Shown in pieces: positions 1-8,360 of a stretch of DNA of 64,000 bases. Numbering within the stretch: the first letter of the stretch is position 1; every line of letters starts with the position of its first letter. A program made the translations under genes and the position numbers. Source of the stretch: Clostridia bacterium (GTDB taxonomy: Bacteria > Bacillota > Clostridia > Oscillospirales > CAG-272); NCBI GenBank assembly GCA_017461365.1, contig JAFTYG010000006.1, positions 1-64,000 on the forward strand, in the 5' to 3' direction. The notes below the pieces were generated by a model that had not been told where the DNA came from, did not search any database, and saw only the letters and a program-made list of their open reading frames with translations.

Positions 1-141
1 CCGTAGGTCTCGGGATGTTCTGTATTTAAGATAAATTTTATCAGATAGTAGAATGATTATGGTGCAACACGTTCACGGTCGCAAACATAGGTGCCTTGTT
101 CAGGCTTGCGCTCTGCTCCTTTTCAAGGTAAGGCAAAAGCT
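1..141. repeat. 141-bp exact inverted repeat, copy 1
   Basis: These bases are the exact reverse complement of 19397-19537, which is the 3' end of the GH20-like gene plus the first arm of its terminator hairpin. The window begins exactly at the second-arm sequence of that hairpin, and identity stops at base 141 where integrase sequence starts. A perfect 141-bp match at a sequence edge may be an assembly overlap rather than a biological repeat. Confidence 0.95.
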
Positions 142-386
142 TGGCGGAGTTCTTTAATTATTTTAATTGCCGTATCGTTTAGAGGTACATCTCGCTTACT
201 CGTCGTGCTTTTGAGCTTTCCTACCTTGGCCTCTGTAGAGCCGTCAAGAAGCTCTACACCGTCTCTTTTGTTTATGACTTTCACACCCCTCTGCACGTGC
301 AGAATTTGTCTCTTAAGGTCTATATCGCCGTTTAGAACGCCGAGCATTTCACCTGTGCGTACACCGACGCAATTTTTGATCGACAA
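142..386 (-). pseudogene. Tyrosine recombinase/integrase core fragment
   Basis: The minus strand encodes about 75 residues typical of the catalytic core of phage-type tyrosine integrases. It contains GVRTGEMLG, where the Arg is the first residue of the R-H-R-Y set, then GDIDLKRQILHV and a Lys-rich segment ending SKRDVPLND. The fragment ends at base 142, where the inverted repeat begins, so the HxxR and Tyr motifs are absent. Upstream of GVRTGE the reading frame loses similarity near base 364, at a 16-bp sequence also found at 16988-17003. The only start in frame is TTG. It is a remnant of an integrative element or a gene cut by the contig edge, and cannot encode an active enzyme. Confidence 0.75.
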
Positions 387-660
387 AAGTTGATACGGTC
401 AGCTCTGCTGAACGATGTGAGTGAGACAAATTCTCCCGCTTGAAAATCGAAACAGTATTTTAGAGCTTATGATCCATACTTTTGTTGCTTTTTGATGGCA
501 TTTGATGTTTAATTTTGTATCTGTTTTACGTGTTTATAATGTTATTGCTATATAATTTATTGTCTCGGAGATGGTGAAATATCTCGGATCGTACGTGTAT
601 TTTTTATGTTCTTGCAGTAAATGAGCACCACTTACGGTGAAGTCCGAGAATGATGAAGAG
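387..660. other. Non-coding stretch beside the integrase remnant
   Basis: No gene is recognisable here. Two short sequences at 488-510 read, on the minus strand, as AACATCAAA and GCCATCAAAAAG. They resemble the AGCATCAAAA words repeated around 16.6-16.9 kb and could be decayed integrase-binding sites; this is inference. A 65-codon minus-strand ORF at 534-731 runs through the terminator hairpin and is not credible. Confidence 0.5.
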
Positions 661-707
661 AAAAAGAGATATCGGAGAGAGTAGAGTTCTCTTTGGTATC
701 TCTTTTT
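661..707 (-). terminator. Intrinsic terminator of the AraC-discoidin gene
   Basis: An 11-bp outer stem (AAAAAGAGATA at 661-671 with TATCTCTTTTT at 697-707) encloses a partly paired inner region. On the minus strand it lies about 55 bp after the regulator's stop codon and ends in a run of T. Confidence 0.65.
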
Positions 708-763
708 TTCCAATATTTGCAGACTTGACAAGTATTGATGAATTTGGTTAAATATTTATTGAG

Positions 764-2059
764 TTAAGGATTTTTATTTTCGCCTTCGGCTCTTTTATTC
801 TTTCTGTATTGCGACGGGGAGCAGCGTTCATATTTTTTGAACATACGGCAAAAATATTCGGGCGAGCTGAAGCCAAGCTGTTGAGATATGGACTCTATGC
901 TATCGTGCGTTGTTCTCAACAGCTTTTTTGATTTGTGAATTTTCCAATTGTTCAGATACTGTATCGGAGTAGTTCCCATTGAGTCCTTGAATATCTTTAT
1001 CAGATATTTTTCCGATATAGAGCATTGCTCGGCTATATCCGCAAGAGTAATGTTTGTGTACTTGTTTCTGTCTATATATTGCAGAGCAAGAATAATATAT
1101 TTTTCTTGTGTGTTTTTTTCGTCAATTTTTAAATCATTGTATTTTGCGTGTATTGCAAGAAGCGCCATAAGCTTAGAGAGTAAGTGAAATTGATTGTTTT
1201 CTTCCGAGACGGCGATCTGCTCATTGACGAAATTGTTTATTTCCTTCAAATACGAGCTATGCTTTATCTCAAAAAGAGGAGTGTTGAAATCAAAATTCGA
1301 CTTTTCCAATAGTTTTATGGCATCTGTGCCGTCAAAGGTCATCCAAAATACCTTCGTATCGCTTTCCTTTATTGCTGACAATGAAAAGGAGTTGGTATTC
1401 AACTTTAAGAGACCAAAGGGTGCCTTATATCTCAGACCGTTGACATTCATAGTTCCGCTTAACACATAGAAAATGGAATTTTGTGTATTTTGAAGTTTAA
1501 CATCCGAGTCTCTTACATATATCCTAATAGACTCAATATCATATCCGTTTGTGGAGTTCTCTTGTATTATTCTCACGTAAAGATATTTTGTATCGTCAAA
1601 AAAGAATATTTCAAGGGGCTCCTTTACCATTCTTTTTACGTCAAAATTGTTTATAGTATATAGAGTTTTCCACTTTACGTGATCTGACGATGCTTGTATC
1701 TTCAAACCGAGATTGCGTTGTTGATTGTTTATTGAGGTAATAACAATTTTATGTATCGGAGAAAATGAAAAAAGTCTTGCGGAATTCCACGCAGAGCATT
1801 TAAAATCCCACGGAAAATAACAGGTTCTTTTCTTGTTTTCCTCCCATAGACAGGCTATCCCGTCTCCCCAGATATATTTATGGTGATGCTCACCGTAGTC
1901 CTGAAAGGAAGTGTTTATTTTGGTATAATTACTTGTGTCCGTATCGGTAGGGAGTGCTTGTTCGATTTTTTGCTTTGGAATACTATTGGACAGACCCATT
2001 TCCGAAACAAATAGGTTTTCCCACAGAATATTGTGAAATGATAAAATCAACTGATCCAT
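764..2059 (-). CDS. AraC-family regulator with an N-terminal discoidin-like domain
   Basis: This 431-aa protein has no signal peptide or membrane segment. The C-terminal ~100 residues are an AraC two-helix-turn-helix domain (ITLADIAEQCSISEKYL, then ISQQLGFSSPEYFCRMFKKY and SPSQYRK). Residues ~50-180 match the discoidin (F5/8 type C-like) domains of the esterase at 5511-8171: a DYG start, QASSDHVKWKTLYTI against QASVDGxxWVTLYTI, then YLYVRI and a GYDIESIRIYV end. A cupin-like segment (~185-300) lies between. Discoidin-like domains are normally extracellular carbohydrate-binding modules, so their presence in a cytosolic regulator is odd. It is divergent from the operon encoding its domain relatives and is probably their regulator. 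A consensus promoter and an AAGAGG ribosome site precede the ATG. Confidence 0.88.
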   Translation of the reverse strand: MDQLILSFHNILWENLFVSEMGLSNSIPKQKIEQALPTDTDTSNYTKINTSFQDYGEHHHKYIWGDGIACLWEENKKRTCYFPWDFKCSAWNSARLFSFSPIHKIVITSINNQQRNLGLKIQASSDHVKWKTLYTINNFDVKRMVKEPLEIFFFDDTKYLYVRIIQENSTNGYDIESIRIYVRDSDVKLQNTQNSIFYVLSGTMNVNGLRYKAPFGLLKLNTNSFSLSAIKESDTKVFWMTFDGTDAIKLLEKSNFDFNTPLFEIKHSSYLKEINNFVNEQIAVSEENNQFHLLSKLMALLAIHAKYNDLKIDEKNTQEKYIILALQYIDRNKYTNITLADIAEQCSISEKYLIKIFKDSMGTTPIQYLNNWKIHKSKKLLRTTHDSIESISQQLGFSSPEYFCRMFKKYERCSPSQYRKNKRAEGENKNP

Positions 2060-2095
2060 AACAATAGCGCCTCTTATTTTTATTGTTGTAGTTTT

Positions 2096-2124
2096 ATTAT
2101 ACCACGTATTTTATCGGAAGTCAA
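2096..2124 (-). promoter_or_regulatory. SigA-type promoter of the AraC-discoidin gene
   Basis: On the minus strand TTGACT (2119-2124), a 17-bp spacer and a perfect TATAAT (2096-2101) lie about 40 bp before the start codon. Confidence 0.8.
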
Positions 2125-2197
2125 TCTCGTTGCGTTGAAAATGTGAATAATGTGCAGATTTTAGTGAATTATATGTATTAAATAAAATAATGATTTA

Positions 2198-2206
2198 TGA
2201 TATAAT
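2198..2206 (+). promoter_or_regulatory. Candidate extended -10 promoter of locus A operon
   Basis: TGATATAAT is an extended -10 box about 50 bp before the 2254 start. No good -35 box is visible, as expected of an activator-dependent promoter; the divergent AraC protein is the obvious candidate. A second TATAAT lies at 2216-2221. Confidence 0.4.
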
Positions 2207-2253
2207 TATTATGGATATAATGTATAACTGAATTTGTAAAGGAGAGAGTTAAA

Positions 2254-3981
2254 ATGAAAATAAAAAGATTTATATTGCTTTTAACGGTGATCCTGTTGCT
2301 TTTAAGCTCGTGCGGTCCTCCACAGGTTGATTCGGTAGAGACCGATGGATCATCAAATACAGGTTCTGTCGATACGGGAGCTATTTATCTTATGAAGGAC
2401 GGCGAATCAGTATTTGATTTAGTGTATCCGTCAAATTCAAAGTTTCCCAATATTAGCATTTGGGTGGATCAAATTAAATCTTCGCTAAATAGCAATGCTG
2501 ATATTGATATAGCTACGTACGATGACAAAGCAACCGCTAAGAGTGAGTTTTTGATCTTGCTTGGAGATACCAAATATCAAGAGAGTCAATTGGAAGCCGA
2601 GCAACTCGGAAAGGGTGGTTTCTCCGTATGCAAAAAAGGGAACTACATTATTATCAATGCGTCTGATGACATATCTATGGTCAAGGCGGTAAATTGGTTT
2701 TGTAATACACTTTTGAAAAAGGCACAAACGACAGCGGACGGAAAAAATGTAACGCTTGATTTTGAAGAAAACCGTAATATCGGAACAGTTGCCGAAAGAG
2801 AAATCAAGATCAACGGAATATCTCTTGAAAAGTACACGGTCATCTATCCCAAAGGAAAAGATGTGTGCAAGGCGGCGGCAGAGGCTCTTGTCTCAGTATG
2901 CAATACCGTATTAGGCGTTCCGCTTCGTATATCGGACGATTCGCTTTCTTCGAGTAATTATGAAATATTGGTAGGAAAAACAAATCGAGGCGAATCTGCG
3001 ACGGTCAGCAACAATAATACGCTTGCACCTATGGAGTACAAATATGAGGTAATAAACGGCAAAATGTCTATTATCGCTTATGCGGATCACGGATATGGAT
3101 TGATGGGAGCTTGCGAAGAATTTGTGGATAATTTGTTATACGATAAGAAAGTCAATTTGGAGGATGGCTTTATGAAAAACTGTGAAATTAAGTTGAAAAC
3201 GGATAAATTCGCAACGCTGGCGGAAGATGCAGACGCACGCGTAATGACGGCAAATCTTCTGAGTGAAGAATGGGGCGGCACAGAATGTCTGCCGAGAGCA
3301 GAAGTATTTTATGCAAATCTGATGTACTATAAGCCCGATGTAATTGGAGCGCAAGAGGTTTCAATAAAATGGACAAGTGCGTTAAAGACCGTGCTTGAAA
3401 ATTCGAGCTATGCGGTGCTTCACGAGGTCGTTACGGGTACCGATTCCAACTATTGTCCTATGATTTACAATACGGACACCTTGGAATTGATAGAATCGGG
3501 GGCGTACAGATTGTCCATAGGAGGTCCTGCAAAGGCAAGAACGGTAACGTGGGGAGTATTTAAGCATAAGGTTACTCAAAAAACTTTTATAGTGCTGAAT
3601 ACACATCTTGATTGGATTGCAGATGTAAATGATTACGAAACCACAGCGGCGACATCGCATTACTCTCGCGAAATGCAGGTTAGAGAACTGGCGGGTACGT
3701 TCGTAGAGCTTCGAGAAAAATATCCCGATGTTGATATATTGATGACAGCCGATTGGAATACTGCAAAAAACAAACATCCCTTAGATATTCTTTGTGAATT
3801 GACAGAAGCAGTATTTGCCGAGGATATGATGCCTGACAACGATTGGCGAGAATATGAGGTGGATCATATTCTGATGACTGCCGATACGGACATAAAGGCT
3901 GTGCATTGCTATTACGAGAACGGGCGTGACTTAGGTGCTACCGACCATCCTTGGGGCTTTGTTGACATTAAGTTGAAGTAA
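2254..3981 (+). CDS. Lipoprotein with two EILIG modules and an EEP phosphodiesterase-fold domain
   Basis: The 575-aa product starts with a lipoprotein signal ending LLSSC at Cys20. Two related N-terminal modules follow (~45-170 and ~185-310). The second has YTVIYP, EILVGKTNRGES and a GLMGACEEF end. The C-terminal half is an endonuclease/exonuclease/phosphatase domain with the expected landmarks: TANL (~331), QE (~366), NTHLDW (~449), TADWN (~498) and TDHPW (~562). All catalytic positions appear present, so an active metal-dependent phosphodiesterase or phosphatase on the outer face of the membrane is likely. The substrate is unknown; relatives act on nucleic acids, sphingomyelin or inositol phosphates. 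First gene of locus A, with an AAAGGAGAG ribosome site. Confidence 0.82.
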   Translation: MKIKRFILLLTVILLLLSSCGPPQVDSVETDGSSNTGSVDTGAIYLMKDGESVFDLVYPSNSKFPNISIWVDQIKSSLNSNADIDIATYDDKATAKSEFLILLGDTKYQESQLEAEQLGKGGFSVCKKGNYIIINASDDISMVKAVNWFCNTLLKKAQTTADGKNVTLDFEENRNIGTVAEREIKINGISLEKYTVIYPKGKDVCKAAAEALVSVCNTVLGVPLRISDDSLSSSNYEILVGKTNRGESATVSNNNTLAPMEYKYEVINGKMSIIAYADHGYGLMGACEEFVDNLLYDKKVNLEDGFMKNCEIKLKTDKFATLAEDADARVMTANLLSEEWGGTECLPRAEVFYANLMYYKPDVIGAQEVSIKWTSALKTVLENSSYAVLHEVVTGTDSNYCPMIYNTDTLELIESGAYRLSIGGPAKARTVTWGVFKHKVTQKTFIVLNTHLDWIADVNDYETTAATSHYSREMQVRELAGTFVELREKYPDVDILMTADWNTAKNKHPLDILCELTEAVFAEDMMPDNDWREYEVDHILMTADTDIKAVHCYYENGRDLGATDHPWGFVDIKLK

Positions 3982-4009
3982 AAAAGAATTTATATATAAG
4001 GAGGTTTCT

Positions 4010-5494
4010 ATGAAACGAATTTTATGTTTTTTACTTGCATTGCTGATGCTATCAGCACTTCTCGTTGGATGTAAAAAGAATGGTGAGGAAGGAAACACCG
4101 ATGCATCCGACACGGTATCCACAAACGCAGAGTCGGTTGACCCTTATGATGTTCACGACGATCTGGGCAATCTGAAATTCGGAACAAAGGATAAACCCGT
4201 AGAGTTTACGGTGCTTCAATGGGATTCTTACGATCCCGACTGGTGTATCGATCCTTCTGACAGAGAAACAAATATCGTTCTTAACGAATTGTATAACCGT
4301 CAGCTCTATATGGAGGACCGATTTGGAATCGTGTTCAGCTTTGTAGAGGTTGGCGGAAAGTACAACGGAATTGAAGATTTCAATAAGCGTATAGAAGCGA
4401 GTATTATGGGTGGAACGCATTCTTATGATCTTGCGGGACATTACAGCGTGGGCGCTTCGTTGTTGATAACAAACGGATATGCACATAACCTTTTGGATGT
4501 GGATCATTTGGATCTTGAAAAATCCTATTGGCCCAGTGATCTGCTTGAAGCCAATACGGTTAACAATCAAATGTATTTCCTTACAGGTTACCTCGCACCC
4601 TCTTATTTCGGTAATATCGCAAGCGTTTTCTACAATAAAAGTATTATAGAAAGTATGAGCTTTGAAGATCCGGTTGCGCTCGTTGATAATAATCAATGGA
4701 CTTTTGAAAAGCTCCAGCAGATGTCTGTGGGTATGTATGAGGATACTAAGAACAACGGTGTTGACAGAGAAGATGAATTCGGTATAGTATTTAATCAGGG
4801 CGCAGCTCCGATCGATGCTCTGTCTGTTGCCTGCGGTGTTCGTATTATTGACATCAATTCCGAAGGAAGACTTCAGCTTTCTCCGTCCTGTTACAGCACT
4901 AAGGGTGTAGGAATTATAGATGAGCTTACAAAGCTCGTAAGTCAGAATAATGCTGTTTTTATTGACAAAGACAGCGGTGATGACTTTGGCGGTGTATTTT
5001 CGTCGGGTAGGTCGTTGTTTACCATTGGACAGCTTAACGATATGACTACCTTTTCCACAAAGGCAAGCTTTGAGATCGGTGCAGTTCCGCTTCCCAAGTA
5101 CGATACGGATCAGGAGGCATTTTATAGCTCTATAGGTCCTCAGTTTACATTGTTTACAATTCCCGCAGATGCGAAGGATCCCGATATGACGGGAGCGATT
5201 CTTGAAGCACTTGAAGCCTACAGCTACAGAGAAGTATTCCCCGTAGTGTATGAGCAGAATTTCAAGCTGAAATATTCATCCGACTCGGATATGAGCCGTA
5301 TGGTAACGCTTATCTATGAGTCAACTCGTCTCGATCCCGCAAAGACTTGGGGAAATGCGGCAAATCTTTATTGGATAACACGTGCCTCTATAACGGGCGG
5401 GGATTCTTGGGCAACAAGACTCGGAAAATATCGCAATACAACGTGGCAAAGCTCTATTGATGCGTTGAATAAATACTTGTTCCACGAGAACTGA
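4010..5494 (+). CDS. Orphan extracellular solute-binding lipoprotein
   Basis: The 494-aa protein has a lipoprotein signal (LLVGC) and the layout of sugar ABC-transporter binding proteins: an N-terminal lobe with VLQWDSYD, a central hinge region with WPSDLLEANTVNNQMYFLTG, and a C-terminal helical region (EAYSYREVFP). Three others in the window (28363, 43405, 63208) share the pattern of a Leu-rich segment, a W(P/H) element and an (M/L)Y(F/Y) strand. No permease or ATPase gene accompanies any of them here. It may feed a permease encoded elsewhere or act as a surface binding protein. An AGGAGG site lies just before the ATG; 28 bp separate it from the preceding gene. Confidence 0.8.
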   Translation: MKRILCFLLALLMLSALLVGCKKNGEEGNTDASDTVSTNAESVDPYDVHDDLGNLKFGTKDKPVEFTVLQWDSYDPDWCIDPSDRETNIVLNELYNRQLYMEDRFGIVFSFVEVGGKYNGIEDFNKRIEASIMGGTHSYDLAGHYSVGASLLITNGYAHNLLDVDHLDLEKSYWPSDLLEANTVNNQMYFLTGYLAPSYFGNIASVFYNKSIIESMSFEDPVALVDNNQWTFEKLQQMSVGMYEDTKNNGVDREDEFGIVFNQGAAPIDALSVACGVRIIDINSEGRLQLSPSCYSTKGVGIIDELTKLVSQNNAVFIDKDSGDDFGGVFSSGRSLFTIGQLNDMTTFSTKASFEIGAVPLPKYDTDQEAFYSSIGPQFTLFTIPADAKDPDMTGAILEALEAYSYREVFPVVYEQNFKLKYSSDSDMSRMVTLIYESTRLDPAKTWGNAANLYWITRASITGGDSWATRLGKYRNTTWQSSIDALNKYLFHEN

Positions 5495-5510
5495 TATAGG
5501 AGAAGCAATA

Positions 5511-8171
5511 ATGAAAATACGTATATTTGCAATTCTTTTATGCGCTATACTTCTTCTTTCGTCCTGTGCGTCAAATACTCCGAATGATACGGAAACAGAG
5601 TCAAATACAGATAGCTCAGCGATATATCCTTCTGACGAAACGATCGACGATACACAGACACCGCCTTCTGACGGTGAAAAGGAAGAGGTTAAAACGCTTA
5701 CCGATACCGATACTCCTGATAAAAACACAAAGATTTCGCTTACATACGATTCCTACGATAGATTGGGACTTCAATATGCTACAGGCGCTCTTGGAGCATT
5801 GTATGATGGCGATATCAATTCACGGCTTTCGTTTTTTACTCCTGATGGAGCTACCGCATTTAACGTATCAAAGCTTGATGGAAAAAAGCAGATAAAATAC
5901 ATAAAGCTGTTTTGTGCGGCAAACTACGAGAGAAACGTCGGTCTTGAGCTTCAGGCTTCGGTTGACGGAATAGATTATGTGACGCTTTACACGCTAACGG
6001 CAGAGGATGTGGGCGTTATGGAGACTGCACCGCTGATCGTAGAGGTAGAAAACACTACGAAATTCGGATATTTTCGTGTGTATCACAAGGATTCAACAAC
6101 GGGGTATGATTTGAACGAGGTTGAATTATATACGCTTCCGACAGAAGACGGAGGTGTTGATAAAACCTATGAAAAGGTAATAGCGACCTATCAGGGCTTT
6201 GGCGACGGAAATGGCGGACAAAGACTCGACTGTGCTTATGGAGACTCAAATTTGAAGTTCACCGAGGACGTTATCAAGGCAGTTTGGGACGGAAATGCGG
6301 ATACCATATACTGTAATTATATTTCGGGTAACGTAGGCTCGTGGACGTCTGCAAGCTTTGCAGAAGCAACGGTTATCGGAAAGCTGGTGCTTTCTACGAT
6401 CTGGAATCCCACGGCTAATGTAGGTACTGCAATTCAGGCATCTGTTGACGGGGAAACGTGGGTAACTCTTTATACTATTTCCTCAGATGACGGAAGCTTT
6501 GTAGAAGGCAAGAACGAGTGGAAGCTTGAGACACTCGAAATAATGGTAGAGGACAGCACGGCTTACAACTATGTTCGCGTTTATGACGGTACGGGTACTG
6601 GATATTGCCTTGCTGAGGTGGAGATTTATAAGCTTGTAGGAGGCTCGGCTCAGCTTCCCGTCATAGATACTGAAAAGTATCCTCCTACCACGGTGGGACT
6701 TAATAACTCTGTTGCGGGTGTTAAGATACTCGGAGAAAGAAATCTCGCATCCACGAGCGGTATAAACTGCGATTGGAGCTGCTCGGGTATAGAGATAAAG
6801 CTCAACTGCGCAGGCGATGTTTCCTTTGCGGTCAGTTCGGACAAGGCTTGCTATTTCAGAGCTTACGTTGACGGAGTTGTTAAATATAATGGCAGCACAC
6901 CCTATTACACAGTAAACGGCAACACTACGATAACTCTAAAAAATCTGTCGGAGGGTGAGCATACTATTCGTCTTATTAAGGTAACGGGTTGGACACTCGC
7001 AAATGCGGAGATAAAGTCGGTGACCTTTAACGGCACGATGTCCGAAACTGCTCCCGAAGGAAATGACTATTACATCGAATTTGTAGGCGACAGCATTACC
7101 TGTGCTTGGGGTACTATAGGCCCGGGCGGTGGCTCTTATGAGGGACAGGACGGAACTCTTGCGTTCTCTTACCTTATCGCAAAGGAGCAGAATGCGGATT
7201 ACTCAATGACCGCTCTTTCGGGGCAGGGCTTGCTCTGCGGTACACCCGGTGTGCCTCTCGGTTACGAATATGCTTCGTGGAAGAAGGACAGCACGAACAA
7301 ATACGATTTTGCAAGACAGGCTGATATGGTCGTTATCAATATAGGCACTAACGATTTCTATCAGAAAGACGACTTGGGAATTGATGCCGACGACTTTAAG
7401 GCGGCTTATAAGGTCTTCCTTGAAATGGTCAAAGAAAAGAACGGAGACGACTGTAAAATACTTTGTGTTTACGGATGTATGAACGATAACTTTGGCGAGA
7501 CTATAAAGGCGCTTTGCAAGGAAATGGGTGGAGCAGATGCGGGTTACTATTGCCAAAAGCTTGATAAAGCCAACAGCCACGCAAATGGTTCGGGACACCC
7601 CACCGCCGCAGAGGAGGCTGCTTATGCAGACGTTCTAAATCCTATGATCACAGCTATTCGAAACGGTACGTATGCCACTGACGAAACTGTTGAATACGTA
7701 AAGGTAAAAACGAATTATCACGATTTCGGTGACGGAAACGGCGGACAGTCAACCAACTATATATACGGTACAAAGGCAGGAAATGCCGATGCGGTAAAGC
7801 TCGTTTGGGACGGTGTTGTAGATACTACTTACTGTAACTATTATCAGTGGGAAGGTGCTGGCTCATGGACATCGGCAAGCTTTGACGAAGCAACCGTTAT
7901 TAAGAAGGTAGTGCTTCATACAATTTGGAAGCCGGCAAATAATCTCGGAACCGCTGTTCAAGCATCTGTTGACGGAGAAACGTGGGTAACTCTTTATACT
8001 ATCTCCGAAGCAGACGGAAGCTTTGTAGAAGGTAACAACGAGTGGAAGCTCGAAGCCCTTGAAATTGCTGTAGATGATGCTACTGCATATAATTATATCC
8101 GAGTATATGATACTACGGTGTGCGGATATTGTCTTGCAGAAGTTGAGGTTTATACGGTATCACAGCCGTAA
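5511..8171 (+). CDS. CE2-type SGNH esterase lipoprotein with three discoidin-like domains
   Basis: The 886-aa lipoprotein (signal ending LLSSC) has discoidin-like domains at about 75-210, 225-375 and 735-885. Between them lies a carbohydrate esterase family 2 unit: a jelly-roll part (~395-510) followed by an SGNH hydrolase part (~520-720). Catalytic landmarks are VGDSITCAWG (Ser ~527), GTNDF (~611) and GHPT (His ~696). CE2 enzymes remove acetyl groups from polysaccharides. The discoidin domains probably hold the enzyme on glycan. Domains 2 and 3 are nearly identical at DNA level, indicating recent duplication. It sits 16 bp after the binding-protein gene and 33 bp before a small peptide gene. 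Confidence 0.85.
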   Translation: MKIRIFAILLCAILLLSSCASNTPNDTETESNTDSSAIYPSDETIDDTQTPPSDGEKEEVKTLTDTDTPDKNTKISLTYDSYDRLGLQYATGALGALYDGDINSRLSFFTPDGATAFNVSKLDGKKQIKYIKLFCAANYERNVGLELQASVDGIDYVTLYTLTAEDVGVMETAPLIVEVENTTKFGYFRVYHKDSTTGYDLNEVELYTLPTEDGGVDKTYEKVIATYQGFGDGNGGQRLDCAYGDSNLKFTEDVIKAVWDGNADTIYCNYISGNVGSWTSASFAEATVIGKLVLSTIWNPTANVGTAIQASVDGETWVTLYTISSDDGSFVEGKNEWKLETLEIMVEDSTAYNYVRVYDGTGTGYCLAEVEIYKLVGGSAQLPVIDTEKYPPTTVGLNNSVAGVKILGERNLASTSGINCDWSCSGIEIKLNCAGDVSFAVSSDKACYFRAYVDGVVKYNGSTPYYTVNGNTTITLKNLSEGEHTIRLIKVTGWTLANAEIKSVTFNGTMSETAPEGNDYYIEFVGDSITCAWGTIGPGGGSYEGQDGTLAFSYLIAKEQNADYSMTALSGQGLLCGTPGVPLGYEYASWKKDSTNKYDFARQADMVVINIGTNDFYQKDDLGIDADDFKAAYKVFLEMVKEKNGDDCKILCVYGCMNDNFGETIKALCKEMGGADAGYYCQKLDKANSHANGSGHPTAAEEAAYADVLNPMITAIRNGTYATDETVEYVKVKTNYHDFGDGNGGQSTNYIYGTKAGNADAVKLVWDGVVDTTYCNYYQWEGAGSWTSASFDEATVIKKVVLHTIWKPANNLGTAVQASVDGETWVTLYTISEADGSFVEGNNEWKLEALEIAVDDATAYNYIRVYDTTVCGYCLAEVEVYTVSQP
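6187..6630 (+). repeat. Discoidin-domain coding repeat, copy 1
   Basis: Encodes discoidin domain 2 of the esterase. It matches 7717-8157 closely, for example in the stretch around GTGGGTAACTCTTTATACTA at about 6459 and 7989. Confidence 0.7.
7717..8157 (+). repeat. Discoidin-domain coding repeat, copy 2
   Basis: Encodes discoidin domain 3 and pairs with 6187-6630. The two flank the CE2 unit and are long enough for homologous recombination that would delete the catalytic domain. Confidence 0.7.
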
Positions 8172-8204
8172 AACATAAAAAACATTATAAAAGGAGAAGA
8201 AATT

Positions 8205-8348
8205 ATGCGATACGAAACACCAAAAGCAGAGATCACACGGATCTCTACGCAAGACATATTGATGTTGAGCGGAAACATTTCTATACCCGGCACAGATAAT
8301 GAAATCAGTTATGATGACGTTATGTCTGCAATGTACGTCGGAATGTGA
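8205..8348 (+). CDS. Small MxxYxxP-type peptide (47 aa), locus A
   Basis: A 47-aa ORF starts MRYETPKAEI and continues ISTQDILMLSG. It has an AAGGAG site 8 nt before the ATG, 33 bp after the esterase gene and 12 bp before the next gene. Three other short ORFs in this window (20966, 50318, 52685) share the pattern M-(K/R)-x-Y-x-x-P, then (E/D)-(I/L), then D-(I/V)-(I/L)-x-x-S, and each also directly follows a secreted-protein gene or remnant. There is no signal peptide and no Cys. The C-terminal half is acidic and variable. The function is unknown; a leader-like conserved N-terminus with variable tail is seen in modified peptides, but no modification enzyme is nearby. Confidence 0.75.
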   Translation: MRYETPKAEITRISTQDILMLSGNISIPGTDNEISYDDVMSAMYVGM

Positions 8349-8360
8349 GGAGGAAGAAAA

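Noticed and set aside
534..731. 65-codon minus-strand ORF
   Set aside because: It runs through the terminator hairpin of the AraC gene, has no ribosome site and no recognisable similarity.
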